A stretch of 40,233 bases of DNA from contig DATBMA010000065.1 in assembly GCA_036555105.1 (NCBI GenBank), positions 1-40,233 of the forward strand, given 5' to 3'. Made by a program: the position numbers and the translations under genes. The DNA is from DATBMA01 sp036555105 (GTDB lineage: Bacteria > Actinomycetota > Acidimicrobiia > Spongiisociales > ZC4RG35). Of the stretch, positions 22,475-31,730 are shown piece after piece. How positions within the stretch are numbered: the stretch's first letter is position 1; each line of letters opens with the position of its first letter. The notes beneath the pieces are model-generated. The model was not told where the DNA came from and made no database searches. It saw nothing but the letters and a program-made list of their open reading frames with translations.

Positions 22475-23574
22475 CTGAGGGCGCGCCCGGCCACAGCTCG
22501 ACTGCCATCAGGCTGGAGGACGTCTGCAAGACCTACCCGGGCTCCGCCCACCCCGCGGTCGAGTCCCTGTCCCTCGAGATACGGGCAGGAGAGGTGATGG
22601 TGCTGGTCGGCCCGTCCGGGTGTGGCAAGACCACCACCCTCAAGATGATCAACCGGATCATCGAGCCCACCTCGGGACGCATCTGGATCGAGGGGACCGA
22701 CGCCCTCACAACCCCTCCTCATGTCCTCCGGCGAGGGATCGGGTACGTGATCCAGCAGGTCGGCCTATTCCCGCACCGCACGGTCGGAGAGAACATCGCC
22801 ACGGTCCCCGAGCTGCTGGGCTGGGAGGAGGGCGCGGTGAAGCGGAGGGTGGCCGAGCTGGCCAAGTTGGTGGGCCTCGACCCGGAGCTACTGGGCAGGT
22901 ACCCGGCTCAGCTGTCGGGTGGACAGCAGCAGCGGGTGGGAGTTGCCAGGGCATTGGCAGCCGACCCTCCGGTCCTGTTGATGGACGAGCCGTTCGCAGC
23001 TGTCGACCCGATCGTGCGCCAGCGCCTGCAGGAGGAACTGGTGAGCCTGCAGCGGCGGCTCAGGAAGACCATCGTGTTCGTGACCCACGACCTCGACGAG
23101 GCAATCCTGCTCGCTGACAGGATGGCCGTCCTCAACCTCGGTGGGAAGATCGAGCAACTCGGCACTCCCGCCGAGATCCTGGCCAACCCTGCCACACCTT
23201 TCGTCGAGTCGTTTCTGGGCCGTGAGCGCGGCCTCCGCCGCCTCTCCCTTCTCACCGTCGAGGAGATCGATCTCGAGAAGGGCCCGGTGGTGGGGCCCGG
23301 CGACGGGCCCTCGGCAGCAGGACAAGCAATGGACCGGTACGGGACCGACTGGGTGGTGGTGGTGGAGGACGGCAGGCTCCTCGGCTGGAAGTGGGGCGCG
23401 GACCTCGCCGACGAGCCGCATGGGTTCCGTGCCTCGGTGGCCCCGTCCGACACGCTGCGCCGGGCCCTCGACGTGATCCTCACCTCCCACACCCAGGTGG
23501 CGGTAGTCGAGGAAGGCGGCCGCTACCTGGGGATCATCGACGCCGCTGCCATCGGCCGGGCGCTGGCAGGCTGA
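22471..23574 (+). CDS. Glycine betaine/choline-type ABC importer ATPase (OpuCA-like)
   Basis: A 367-residue ATPase subunit of an osmolyte importer. Residues 13-245 hold the ABC domain: GPSGCGKTT, the Q-loop GYVIQQVGLFPH, signature LSGGQQQRVGVARAL, LLMDEPFAAVD and VTHDLDEA. These match quaternary-amine transporters. The C-terminal region (about 250-365) looks like a divergent CBS pair (VVVVEDGRLLGW; QVAVVEEGGRYLGIID), which in OpuA-type systems senses ionic strength or cyclic di-AMP. Two permeases and a binding protein follow in order. Confidence 0.9.
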   Translation: MTEGAPGHSSTAIRLEDVCKTYPGSAHPAVESLSLEIRAGEVMVLVGPSGCGKTTTLKMINRIIEPTSGRIWIEGTDALTTPPHVLRRGIGYVIQQVGLFPHRTVGENIATVPELLGWEEGAVKRRVAELAKLVGLDPELLGRYPAQLSGGQQQRVGVARALAADPPVLLMDEPFAAVDPIVRQRLQEELVSLQRRLRKTIVFVTHDLDEAILLADRMAVLNLGGKIEQLGTPAEILANPATPFVESFLGRERGLRRLSLLTVEEIDLEKGPVVGPGDGPSAAGQAMDRYGTDWVVVVEDGRLLGWKWGADLADEPHGFRASVAPSDTLRRALDVILTSHTQVAVVEEGGRYLGIIDAAAIGRALAG

Positions 23575-23587
23575 GGCGGGGCCGGCC

Positions 23588-24232
23588 GTGATCGACTGGG
23601 CTTGGATCGGGTCCCACCTCGGAGAGATCGCGGCCAGGACTGGGGAGCACGTGCTGCTCACCGTCATCGCCCTCGTCGTCGGGTTCGCACTCTCGATGCT
23701 GCTCGCCTGGCTGGCCTGGGCCAGGCCCCGCTCGTACGGCCCGATCACCTGGACTGCCGGCATCCTCTACACGATTCCCAGCATTGCCCTCTTCGCCCTT
23801 CTGGTGCCATTCACCGGGCTGTCGCTTCTGACAGCCGAGATCGGGCTGGTCTCGTACACGCTGTTGATCCTGATTCGCAACATCGTGACCGGCCTACAGG
23901 GGACCCCGCCGTCGGTGGTGGAGGCAGGCCTGGGGATGGGCTTCTCCGACCGAGAGGTGCTCTGGCGACTCCGGCTGCCCCTGGCGGTCCCGGTGGTGAT
24001 CTCGGGCCTGAGGGTGGCGGCGGTGACCACGATCGGGCTCGTGACGGTCACCGCTCTCATCGGACGGGGTGGTCTGGGGGTCTTCATCCTGCGGGGACTG
24101 CAGCGCGCCTTCACAACCGAGATCCTGGTGGGAACGGTCGTGACGGTGGCGCTGGCATTGCTCGTCGACAGTGCCTTCGTGCTGGCCGAGCGACGGCTGG
24201 CGCCATGGGTGGACAGGGCGACCGTGCGATGA
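23588..24232 (+). CDS. Osmolyte ABC importer permease (OpuCB-like)
   Basis: A 214-residue inner-membrane permease with five to six helices. The EAA loop that docks the ATPase reads VVEAGLGMGFSDREVLWRLRLP around residues 117-138 (split: VVEAGLGMGF, SDREVLWRLRLP). The family helix TIPSIALFALLVPF is present. GTG at 23588 follows the ATPase stop by 13 nt. The stop overlaps the second permease (ATGA). Confidence 0.9.
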   Translation: MIDWAWIGSHLGEIAARTGEHVLLTVIALVVGFALSMLLAWLAWARPRSYGPITWTAGILYTIPSIALFALLVPFTGLSLLTAEIGLVSYTLLILIRNIVTGLQGTPPSVVEAGLGMGFSDREVLWRLRLPLAVPVVISGLRVAAVTTIGLVTVTALIGRGGLGVFILRGLQRAFTTEILVGTVVTVALALLVDSAFVLAERRLAPWVDRATVR

Positions 24233-24948
24233 GCGGAGTGTTCAGCGATCTCATTGCCTATCTGGCCGATCCCAACTCGTGGACGGGTCAGGACGGGATC
24301 ATCGCCAGGTTGTCGGAGCACATCGGGCTCTCGGTGCTGGCGGTGGTGCTGGCCGTCATCCTCGCTCTCCCCCCGGCCATGGTCCTCGCCCATCGGCGGA
24401 AGGGCTCGGTGCTTGCGGTCGGCCTCGTCAATGTCGGCCGGGCGGTCCCCACCTTCGGCGTCATCGCTTTGGCCCTTCCTCTGTGCCTCGCACTCGGGCT
24501 GGGCCTCGGGTTCTGGCCGACCCTGATCGCGATGGTGGTGCTGGCGATGCCCCCGATCTTCACCAACACCTACACCGCCGTTCGCCAGGTCGATCCGGCA
24601 GTGGTGGAAGCTGCGGAGGGAATGGGCTTCACCGGCCGCCAGGTGATGACCGGGACCGAGCTCCCGCTGGGGATGCCGGTGATATGGACTGCGATCAGGA
24701 TCGCCAGCGTCCAGGTGGTCGCCACCGCCACCCTGGGAGCGATCGTTGGCTGGGGAGGGCTGGGCCGGTACGTGGTGGATGGCTTCGCCCAGGGAAACGA
24801 CGTCCTGGTGCTGCTGGGAGGATTGTTGGTGGCGCTGCTGGCAGTGGCGACCGATCTGGGGTTCTCGGCCACCGAGCGACTGGTCCTGCCACCGGGAGCG
24901 ACCCATCGTGATCGGGGGGAGCTCGCCACCGCCATCGGGCACGGGTGA
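24229..24948 (+). CDS. Osmolyte ABC importer permease (OpuCD-like)
   Basis: The second, paralogous permease of 239 residues completes a heterodimeric membrane channel. The EAA loop is VVEAAEGMGFTGRQVM, with upstream helix GRAVPTFGVIALALPL corresponding to the VPS/IPT helix of the family. A poorly conserved hydrophilic tail follows residue 220. ATG at 24229 overlaps the first permease stop. Confidence 0.9.
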   Translation: MSGVFSDLIAYLADPNSWTGQDGIIARLSEHIGLSVLAVVLAVILALPPAMVLAHRRKGSVLAVGLVNVGRAVPTFGVIALALPLCLALGLGLGFWPTLIAMVVLAMPPIFTNTYTAVRQVDPAVVEAAEGMGFTGRQVMTGTELPLGMPVIWTAIRIASVQVVATATLGAIVGWGGLGRYVVDGFAQGNDVLVLLGGLLVALLAVATDLGFSATERLVLPPGATHRDRGELATAIGHG

Positions 24949-25018
24949 GCCAGACGCCCGGCCCCCAGCCATCGGCCTCCAGCCACCAGGGGCGAGCCGG
25001 TTAAGTTGAGCGGTGAAT

Positions 25019-25035
25019 GCGGCCACTTCGGCCGC
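25019..25035 (+). promoter_or_regulatory. Hairpin in the leader of the osmolyte-binding lipoprotein gene
   Basis: GCGGCC (25019-25024), loop ACTTC, GGCCGC (25030-25035) form a 6-bp GC stem 26 nt before the ATG. There is no T-tract. It lies in the 113-nt gap between the second permease and the binding protein. It could raise the stability of the downstream transcript, as is common for binding-protein genes. Confidence 0.35.
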
Positions 25036-25061
25036 GTTCTTCCATCAGGAAGGAGTGACCC

Positions 25062-25982
25062 ATGCGGACTTCCACCCGCAGGGGTGCCATCGGGGCGATC
25101 CTGGCGGCGGCGATCCTGGCCGCCTGCGGATCGGGAGGTGGCACCAACGAAGGGCCCGATGTCGTCATCGGCGCCCAGAACTTCGGAGAGAGCTCGATCC
25201 TCGCCGAGATCTACCGTCAAGCCCTGGCTGATGCCGGCTACACAGCATCGGTCCAGCAGCTGGGCGGCTTCCGGGACCTGGTGATCTCGTCGTTCGAGTC
25301 GGGAGACATCAATTTCACGCCCGAGTACGCGGCGTCGATGCTCGAGTTCCTCAATGGCTTCGCCGGTCAGGCCACCAGCGATGCCCAAGAGACGAGCGAA
25401 CTGCTGCGCGGCGAGCTCGAGGCAAAAGACCTGACGGCCTTCGATCCCGCACCTGCAGTCGACACCAATTCGTTCGTGGTCACCGGAGACACCGCCAGCG
25501 CGGTCGGTCTGGCGAACCTGTCGGACCTGGCGGAGAAGGGATCCGACTTCATTCTGGGCGGGGTGCCCGACTGCCCTACCAATGCCTTCTGCCTCCCCGG
25601 CCTCCAGTCGGTCTACGGGCTGGATCTGAGTGAAGGGTTCGTTGCCTTGGACGGGGGAGGCCCGCTCACGGTTGCCGCACTCGAATCAGGCGACATCGAC
25701 GTGGGGATCCTCTTCTCGACCAGCAGCACCATTGCCGACAAGGGTTGGGTGAGGTTGGAGGATGACAAGGGAATGCTGGCGGCCGACAATGTGATCCCGG
25801 TCATGACCACCGAGGTGGCAGACGCCTACGGCGCCGAGTTCCGAGATTTGGTCGATGCGGTGAGCGCGGCCATGTCGACCGAGGAGCTGACCGAGTTGAA
25901 CCGCCGGTTCGACATCGATCATGAGGATGCGGCTGCCATCGCCACCGACTGGCTGACCACCGAGGGGTTGATCGGAGGCTGA
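25062..25982 (+). CDS. Glycine betaine/choline-type substrate-binding lipoprotein (OpuCC-like)
   Basis: The 306-residue extracytoplasmic receptor of the importer. A signal peptide ends in lipobox LAAC (Cys22). The mature part begins VVIGAQNFGESSILAEIYRQAL, matching OpuAC/ProX-type binding proteins (split: VVIGAQNFGES, SILAEIYRQAL). The conserved TPEYAAS and LTVAALESGDIDVGILFST hinge regions follow. A strong AGGAAGGAG lies ahead of the ATG. The ligand (betaine, choline or carnitine) cannot be fixed by eye. Confidence 0.9.
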   Translation: MRTSTRRGAIGAILAAAILAACGSGGGTNEGPDVVIGAQNFGESSILAEIYRQALADAGYTASVQQLGGFRDLVISSFESGDINFTPEYAASMLEFLNGFAGQATSDAQETSELLRGELEAKDLTAFDPAPAVDTNSFVVTGDTASAVGLANLSDLAEKGSDFILGGVPDCPTNAFCLPGLQSVYGLDLSEGFVALDGGGPLTVAALESGDIDVGILFSTSSTIADKGWVRLEDDKGMLAADNVIPVMTTEVADAYGAEFRDLVDAVSAAMSTEELTELNRRFDIDHEDAAAIATDWLTTEGLIGG

Positions 25983-26025
25983 CCACGCCCGCATAGGATC
26001 GCGGCCCCCGCCCGAGAGGACATTC

Positions 26026-29000
26026 TTGCCGACCCGCGGCTATTACCGGCATCCATCGATCCACGGCGACCAGATCGTTTTCGTGTGTGAGGACGATCTG
26101 TGGTCGGTCGACGCCTCGGGAGGGGTCGCCACCAGGCTCACTGCCAACCCGGGATCGCAGTCCCACCCGGTCCACTCACCTGACGGAAAGCAACTGGCGT
26201 TCATCAGCCGGGATGAGGGCAAGCTGGACGTGCATCTGATGGATGCCGGCGGCGGGCCCTCCCGTCGCCTCAGCTACTTCGGTTCCATCAGCCGCACGGT
26301 GGGATGGGACCGGGCCGGGACCAACGTCATCGTGTCCACCGACTATCACCAGCCGTTCATGGGATGGGCCCACCTCTGGTCGGTCCCGGTCGACGGCAGC
26401 CAACCCCGCCCTCTCTCCTGGGGGCCGGCCCGCTCGGTCTCGTTCCAGCCGCGGGGACCGGGGGTGGTCATCGGGCGGAACGCGTTCGACCCCGCCCGTT
26501 GGAAGCGATACCGGGGTGGCCTGGCCGGGAGCTTGTGGGTCGACCGCCGGGGAGACGGCGGGTTCGTCGAGCTGATCAGGCTCCATGGCAACGTGGCCCT
26601 GCCCAGATGGGTGGGCGGGCGCATCTACTTCCTGTCCGACCATGAGGGGGTTGGGAACATCTACTCGGTCACCCCCACCGGTCGGGGGCTGACCCGCCAT
26701 ACCCACCATCGCGACTTCTACGCCCGCTTCGCCGCCAGCGACGGCAGGCGGATCGTCTATCACACTGGCGGTGACCTGTGGCTTTTCGACCCGGCGGCAG
26801 GGGAGTCCAGGCGACTGGAGGTGGATACGCCTTCGGCCCGCTCCCAGCTCAACCGCAAGTTCGCGCCTCCAGCCCGTTACCTCGAGAGCGTCGACCTCCA
26901 TCCGGAAGGGCACAGCCTGGCGCTGACGGTGCGGGGCGGCGCCTACACGATGCCTCTGTGGGAGGGGGCTCCCCGCCGCCATGGGGAGGTGTCCACCCAC
27001 CGCCAGCGTCTGCTCACCTGGTTGCCGGACGGCAAGCGAACCATCGCGGTCACCGACGAGGAAGGTGAAGAGGGCCTCGTGGTGAGGACCGTCGATGGCT
27101 CGGCCGAGCCCGTATACATCCGCCGCGACCTTGGATCGTTGCGCAGCATCGACCCTGCGCCGGCCGGACGGGACAGGCTGGCGCTGACCAACCACCGCCA
27201 TGAGCTGTTGCTGCTCGACCTTGGTCGGCGCACTCATCGGGTCATCCACCACAGCCCGCACAGCTGGATCGCCGGGACCGCATGGTCTCGGGACGGCCGC
27301 TGGCTGGCGTACAGCGCCGCCGTCACCCGCAACACCCGCAACCTCTTCCTCTACGACACCCGCAACGGGCGCTCGCACCAGATCGGCCGACCCGACTTCG
27401 TCGACTACGGGCCAAGCTTCGATCCCGAGGGCCGCTACCTCCTGTTCCTCTCGGCCCGGGTCTATGACCCGGTGGGGGATGTGTTCTTCTTCGACTACGG
27501 CTTCCCCCGCGGCACTGTGCCGATGCTGATCCCGTTGCGAGAGGACGTGCCTACCCCCTTCGCCCCCGGCCTGCGCGCTCCGCGGGCGCCGGGCATGCCC
27601 CCCAACGACGGCAAGGGGCCCGGCGGCCAGGAGAAGGGCAAGCCGGCCGAGCCCGACCCGCTCGAGATCGAGCTGGAAGGCATCGAGCGGCGTATCCAGG
27701 CATTCCCGGTGCCTCCTGGAAGGCACTCGCGAATCGTGGCTGCCTCCGGACGTGCACTGTTTGTCAACCACGAGATCGCAGGGAGCCTGGGGACTTCGTG
27801 GTCCGACCGCGACGACCCCCAGGGCCGGATCGAAGCGTGGGACTACGCGACCGACAAGGTCGAGCCGGTGGCGGAGGGAGTCAGCGACATCGCCGCCACC
27901 GCCGATGGGAAGGTCTTGTTGTTGAGAGCGGGGAAGCGGCTCCGGGTGGTGCCGAGTGGTTGGAAGGAGGACAAGAGCGCCCCCGACAAGCCAGGCAGGG
28001 AGAGCGGCTGGGTCGACCTCGAGCGACTGCGGGTGGAGGTGGTGCCACACCTCGAGTGGAAGCAGATGTTCACCGAGGCCTGGCGGCTCCAGCGGGACTA
28101 CTTCTGGTGGGAGGACATGGGTGGGGTGGACTGGCGGGAGATTCACGACCGCTATCTCCATCTGGTCGATCGGGTTGCGACCCGCGCCGAGTTCTCCGAC
28201 CTCCTGTGGGAGATGCAGGGCGAGCTTGGAACCTCCCACGCATACGAGCTGGGGGGCGACTATCGCCAGGAGCCGTCGTGGTCGCAGGGACACCTTGGGG
28301 CCGATCTGGCCTTTGACCGGGGGAGCTGGAGGATCGCCGGGATTCCGCAGGGAGACTCGTGGGATAACAAGGCCTCGTCTCCCTTGACTCTCCCCGGAGT
28401 CGACGGCCGGGTGGGCGACCGCCTGCTGGAAGTCGACGGCAGGCCGCTGGACGCCAAGACCTCGCCCGCCTCGCGCCTGGTCGACAAGGCCGGAGGAGCG
28501 GTTGAAGTCAAGCTTGGTCGGGGCCGGAAGACCTGGCGGGTGGCGGTAACCCCGATCGGGGACGAGTTCCCCCTCCGCTATCGCGACTGGGTCGAGGGCA
28601 ACCGGCGCCGTGTGTCGGAGCTTTCGAAAGGACGAGCCGGCTACCTCCACATCCCCGACATGGGGCCGTTCGGCTATTCGGAGTTTCAGCGTTACTGGCA
28701 CGCCGAGGTCGACAAGGACGGCCTGGTGATCGACGTCCGGTTCAACGGGGGCGGCAACGTCTCCCAACTGCTGCTGTCGAGGCTGGTACGCAAGCGAGTC
28801 GGCTATGGCGTCACCAGGTGGAGTGCTCCGACTTCGATACCGGACGACTCGCCGACCGGGGCGATGGTCTGCATCACCAATGAGCTCAGCGGCTCGGATG
28901 GAGACATCTTCTCGCACACATACAAGCTGGCCGGGCTCGGGCCGCTCATCGGCACCAGGACCTGGGGAGGAGTGGTGGGGATCTGGCCCCAGCTCTCCCT

Positions 29001-29247
29001 GGTCGACGGGACGATCACCACCCAGCCCGAGTACGGAACCTGGTTCACCGATGTCGGCTACGGGGTGGAGAACTACGGGACCGATCCCGACCTCGAGGTC
29101 GTAATCAGGCCCCAGGACTACGGGGCCGACCGTGACCCGCAGCTGACTGCCGGGGTGCGGGAACTGATGAAGATCATCAAGGCGAGGGAGCCACTGCTCC
29201 CCGATTTCGGGCCCCGTCCCTCGGTGAAGCCCCCGACCCTCGACTGA
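26026..29247 (+). CDS. tri: Tricorn protease homolog (S41B)
   Basis: A 1073-residue protease that trims peptides made by larger proteases. The N-terminal two thirds form beta-propeller repeats (WSVDASGGVATRLT, DGKQLAFIS, DGRWLAYSA). They are followed by the C1 helical domain, a PDZ domain (about 755-840; DLAFDRGSWRIAGI, VGDRLLEVDGRPL) and the C2 catalytic domain. Catalytic residues align with Thermoplasma Tricorn at a constant offset of eight: Ser737/His738 (GTSHAYE), Ser957/Asp958 (NELSGSDGD) and Glu1015 (VENYG). The enzyme should therefore be active. TTG at 26026 follows GAGAGGA by 5 nt. It has no signal peptide, so it is cytosolic. It is convergent with leuB. Confidence 0.93.
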   Translation: MPTRGYYRHPSIHGDQIVFVCEDDLWSVDASGGVATRLTANPGSQSHPVHSPDGKQLAFISRDEGKLDVHLMDAGGGPSRRLSYFGSISRTVGWDRAGTNVIVSTDYHQPFMGWAHLWSVPVDGSQPRPLSWGPARSVSFQPRGPGVVIGRNAFDPARWKRYRGGLAGSLWVDRRGDGGFVELIRLHGNVALPRWVGGRIYFLSDHEGVGNIYSVTPTGRGLTRHTHHRDFYARFAASDGRRIVYHTGGDLWLFDPAAGESRRLEVDTPSARSQLNRKFAPPARYLESVDLHPEGHSLALTVRGGAYTMPLWEGAPRRHGEVSTHRQRLLTWLPDGKRTIAVTDEEGEEGLVVRTVDGSAEPVYIRRDLGSLRSIDPAPAGRDRLALTNHRHELLLLDLGRRTHRVIHHSPHSWIAGTAWSRDGRWLAYSAAVTRNTRNLFLYDTRNGRSHQIGRPDFVDYGPSFDPEGRYLLFLSARVYDPVGDVFFFDYGFPRGTVPMLIPLREDVPTPFAPGLRAPRAPGMPPNDGKGPGGQEKGKPAEPDPLEIELEGIERRIQAFPVPPGRHSRIVAASGRALFVNHEIAGSLGTSWSDRDDPQGRIEAWDYATDKVEPVAEGVSDIAATADGKVLLLRAGKRLRVVPSGWKEDKSAPDKPGRESGWVDLERLRVEVVPHLEWKQMFTEAWRLQRDYFWWEDMGGVDWREIHDRYLHLVDRVATRAEFSDLLWEMQGELGTSHAYELGGDYRQEPSWSQGHLGADLAFDRGSWRIAGIPQGDSWDNKASSPLTLPGVDGRVGDRLLEVDGRPLDAKTSPASRLVDKAGGAVEVKLGRGRKTWRVAVTPIGDEFPLRYRDWVEGNRRRVSELSKGRAGYLHIPDMGPFGYSEFQRYWHAEVDKDGLVIDVRFNGGGNVSQLLLSRLVRKRVGYGVTRWSAPTSIPDDSPTGAMVCITNELSGSDGDIFSHTYKLAGLGPLIGTRTWGGVVGIWPQLSLVDGTITTQPEYGTWFTDVGYGVENYGTDPDLEVVIRPQDYGADRDPQLTAGVRELMKIIKAREPLLPDFGPRPSVKPPTLD

Positions 29248-29258
29248 CCAGCAAGAGG

Positions 29259-30305
29259 TCAGGCGACCCGGCCGGCGACCTCCTCGCCGACCTGGGAGGT
29301 CGTCATGCCGGTCGTGCCCTGAGCTCCGCGTTCTTCCAACAGGGAGGCTGCCGCTGCCTCGACCGCCTCGGCGGCTGCTTCCTCACCAAGGTGATCGAGG
29401 CAGAGGCCGAAGGAGAGGATGGCGCCGATCGGATTGGCCAGGTCCTTGCCGGCGATGTCAGGAGCGGAACCGTGCACCGGTTCGAACATGGATGGGTGTT
29501 CCCTCAATGGGTTGAGATTGGCCGACGCCGCCAGCCCGAGCCCGCCCTGGATGGCAGCCCCGAGGTCGGTGAGGATGTCACCGAACATGTTGTCGGTCAC
29601 GATGACGTCGAACCGCTCGGGTGAGTTGATCAGGTAGAGGCAGGCGGCATCGACGTGCACGTAGTCGGTGGTCACCTCCGGGAACTCCGAGGCCACCTCG
29701 CCGAAGGTGCGCATCCAGAGATCACCGGCGTAGTTGAGGACGTTGGTCTTGTGACAAAGCGTCAATCGTCGCCTCCGCAACATCGCCCGCCCGAAGGCAT
29801 ATCGGACGACGCGCTCGACCCCGCGCCTGGTGTTCACCGACTCCTGGATCGCCACCTCGTCCGCCGTCCCCATGGCCGCCTCGCGTCCCGCTCCCACATA
29901 CAGCCCTTCAGTGTTCTCGCGGACCACCTCGAGATTGCACCGCTCTGGAGTGAGGCCGAGGATGGGCGACGTGACTCCCGGGTAGAGCTTCACCGGCCGA
30001 AGGTTCACGTAGAGGTCGAGGTCGAACCGCAGCCGGAGCAGCAGCCCGCGCTCGAGGATGCCGGGAGCGACCGAAGGCGAGCCCACCGCCCCCAGCAGGA
30101 TGGCGTCGTGCTGAGCCAGGCGGCCCAAGTCCTCGTCGGTGAGCGTCTCACCCGTGGCGAGGTAATGCTTGGCACCCAGGTCGAACTCCGTCAGCTGAAA
30201 ATCGATCCGGTGCGAACGGGAGACGGCCTCCTCCACCTTCAGGGCCTGCTCGATCACCTCCGGCCCCACGCCATCGCCGGGGATCAAGGCCAAGCGATGG
30301 GTCAT
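29259..30305 (-). CDS. leuB: 3-isopropylmalate dehydrogenase
   Basis: LeuB oxidises and decarboxylates 3-isopropylmalate to 2-ketoisocaproate with NAD+, in leucine synthesis. ATG at 30305 gives the canonical MTHRLALIPGDGVGPEV. Conserved blocks include NLRPVKLYPG, VVRENTEGLYVG (catalytic Tyr), CHKTNVL (catalytic Lys), DNMFGDILTDLGA (Mg-binding Asp) and EPVHGSAPDIAGKD (NAD-binding). Length is 348 residues. It lies on the same strand as ilvBNC-leuA but is separated from them by four unrelated genes. Related dehydrogenases (tartrate, homoisocitrate) cannot be excluded, but leucine context favours LeuB. Confidence 0.9.
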   Translation of the reverse strand: MTHRLALIPGDGVGPEVIEQALKVEEAVSRSHRIDFQLTEFDLGAKHYLATGETLTDEDLGRLAQHDAILLGAVGSPSVAPGILERGLLLRLRFDLDLYVNLRPVKLYPGVTSPILGLTPERCNLEVVRENTEGLYVGAGREAAMGTADEVAIQESVNTRRGVERVVRYAFGRAMLRRRRLTLCHKTNVLNYAGDLWMRTFGEVASEFPEVTTDYVHVDAACLYLINSPERFDVIVTDNMFGDILTDLGAAIQGGLGLAASANLNPLREHPSMFEPVHGSAPDIAGKDLANPIGAILSFGLCLDHLGEEAAAEAVEAAAASLLEERGAQGTTGMTTSQVGEEVAGRVA

Positions 30306-30315
30306 CGAACAGAGT

Positions 30316-31206
30316 CTATGAGGTCGGCAAATGGTGCCCGGTGCGCTCCCGTCCTGTGAGCCGGAACAGCCGGCGCTTCCCATCGAGGCCTTTCAGCTCG
30401 AAGACGCCGGCGTCCTCGAAGGTGAATCCGGACGACAGCGTGAGTGCCTGTGTGATCTCGGACACCAAAACTTCGTACGCGTCCGCCTGCTGCATCACCC
30501 GTGCCGCTTCGTGCACTGCCAGTCCATGGACCTCGTCGGAGATGGTCTCCACCTCACCGGTGTGGATGCCAACCCGGGTGGGCATGTCGTCAGCCCGGGC
30601 CTGAGTCACGAAGGCGGTCGCCCACAGAAGAGCTTGGGCCGGGCTGTCGAACACGGCCAGCAGGCCGTCACCAGTGGTCTTCAGCTGTCGACCGCCGGTC
30701 CGCTCCAGCCCGGCATCTGCCTTGGCGAGGTGATCGCGCAACCGCTCGGCCCAGACGAGATCGCCGAGGTTCGCCACCGCCCGGGTGGAGCCGACCAGAT
30801 CCGTGAAGGCGATGGTGAGGAGGGCTCTCCGACTGGATCCACCGTAGGACTCGGCGAAGGCCCGAAGCCCGGACCACTCGATCATCTCGCATGGCTCGTC
30901 TCCGATGGTGTAGCCGTCGTGTCCCGGCGGGCAGTCGTAGACATCGCCCGGTCCCATCTCGAAGGCCGACCCGTCGCGCAGACGAAAACCCCAGCGCCCT
31001 GACACGACCACGCCGATGTGGTGGACCTCGCACCAGTCCAATCCGACCAGTGGAGCCAGGTCACGCGACCAACTCCAGCCCGGTGCCTGAACCGTGCGGC
31101 CGACGGTGTATCCGGCCAGATCGACCCAGTGCTCCTCGATCCCCGGAAGGACTATGGAGTCGTCCGGCTGATCGAGGCTCTTCTTGCGGACCGGCCCGCC
31201 AGCCAC
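30316..31206 (-). CDS. Cupin-class III nucleotidyl cyclase fusion
   Basis: The 296-residue protein has an N-terminal cupin-like domain (about 25-112; HIGVVVSGRWGFRLRDG, FEMGPGDVYDCPPGHDGY). A class III adenylate/guanylate cyclase domain follows (127-290). Metal-binding Asp136 (FTDLVGST) and Asp180 (TTGDGL) are present, and Lys176 fits adenine recognition, suggesting cAMP. The transition-state motif is VHEAAR: Arg236 is kept, but the usual Asn is His232. The cupin may sense a small ligand. It ends 10 nt before leuB and follows the cyclophilin gene. GTG at 31206 is preceded by GAGGCGAA. Confidence 0.85.
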   Translation of the reverse strand: MAGGPVRKKSLDQPDDSIVLPGIEEHWVDLAGYTVGRTVQAPGWSWSRDLAPLVGLDWCEVHHIGVVVSGRWGFRLRDGSAFEMGPGDVYDCPPGHDGYTIGDEPCEMIEWSGLRAFAESYGGSSRRALLTIAFTDLVGSTRAVANLGDLVWAERLRDHLAKADAGLERTGGRQLKTTGDGLLAVFDSPAQALLWATAFVTQARADDMPTRVGIHTGEVETISDEVHGLAVHEAARVMQQADAYEVLVSEITQALTLSSGFTFEDAGVFELKGLDGKRRLFRLTGRERTGHHLPTS

Positions 31207-31220
31207 TTCGCCTCGCCCGC

Positions 31221-31730
31221 TCAGCTCTCTGCCACAGAGATTCCAGAGATCACCGCGTCGGTCTTGGGGCGATCCTGAGAGTCGGTCGGCACGGCGGCGA
31301 TCGAATCCACTGCCTCGAGCCCCGAGGTGACAGATCCGAAGATCGTGTATTGGTGGGGCAGCTTGACGTCGGTGAGGCAGATGAAGAACTGGCTTCCGTT
31401 GGTGTTGGGCCCGGCGTTGGCCATTGCCACCACTCCCCGCTTGTACGAGCCTTCCCCTTCCAGCTCGTCTCTGAACTTGTATCCGGGCCCACCCCGACCG
31501 CTGCCGGTGGGATCGCCTCCTTGGATCACGAAGCCGGGGACGATCCGATGGAAGATGACTCCGTCGTAGAAGCCCTCATTGGCCAGAAAGATGAAGTTGT
31601 TGACCGTGAGCGGGGAGCGCTCCGGCTCGAGTTGGATCTCGATGTCGCCGTGATTGGTGGCAAGGGTCGCCTTATAGCTCTTGGCGAGGTCGATGGTCAG
31701 GTCGGGCGGGGAGTCGTATTGCTTGGCCAT
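31221..31730 (-). CDS. Cyclophilin-type peptidyl-prolyl cis-trans isomerase
   Basis: The product is a cytosolic PPIase of about 169 residues from ATG at 31730. Catalytic and binding motifs are FHRIVPGFVIQGGDP (catalytic Arg), GVVAMANAGPNTNGSQFFI and YTIFGSV. ATG 31730 is preferred because TACCCT (-10-like) ends 6 nt upstream, compatible with a leaderless transcript. TTG at 31748 would add six residues. No signal peptide is seen. Confidence 0.9.
   Translation of the reverse strand: MAKQYDSPPDLTIDLAKSYKATLATNHGDIEIQLEPERSPLTVNNFIFLANEGFYDGVIFHRIVPGFVIQGGDPTGSGRGGPGYKFRDELEGEGSYKRGVVAMANAGPNTNGSQFFICLTDVKLPHQYTIFGSVTSGLEAVDSIAAVPTDSQDRPKTDAVISGISVAES

Noticed and set aside
24949..25061. Search for a tail stub of the second permease in the gap before the binding protein
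   Set aside because: Only scattered matches (GCCATCGG); no in-frame tail peptide ending at the next gene start.
26176..28917. Long minus-strand open frame (913 codons) opposite the tricorn gene
   Set aside because: An antisense shadow caused by GC-rich codon bias; composition is Pro/Gly/Arg/Val rich and has no recognisable motif, while the plus strand encodes a complete protease.
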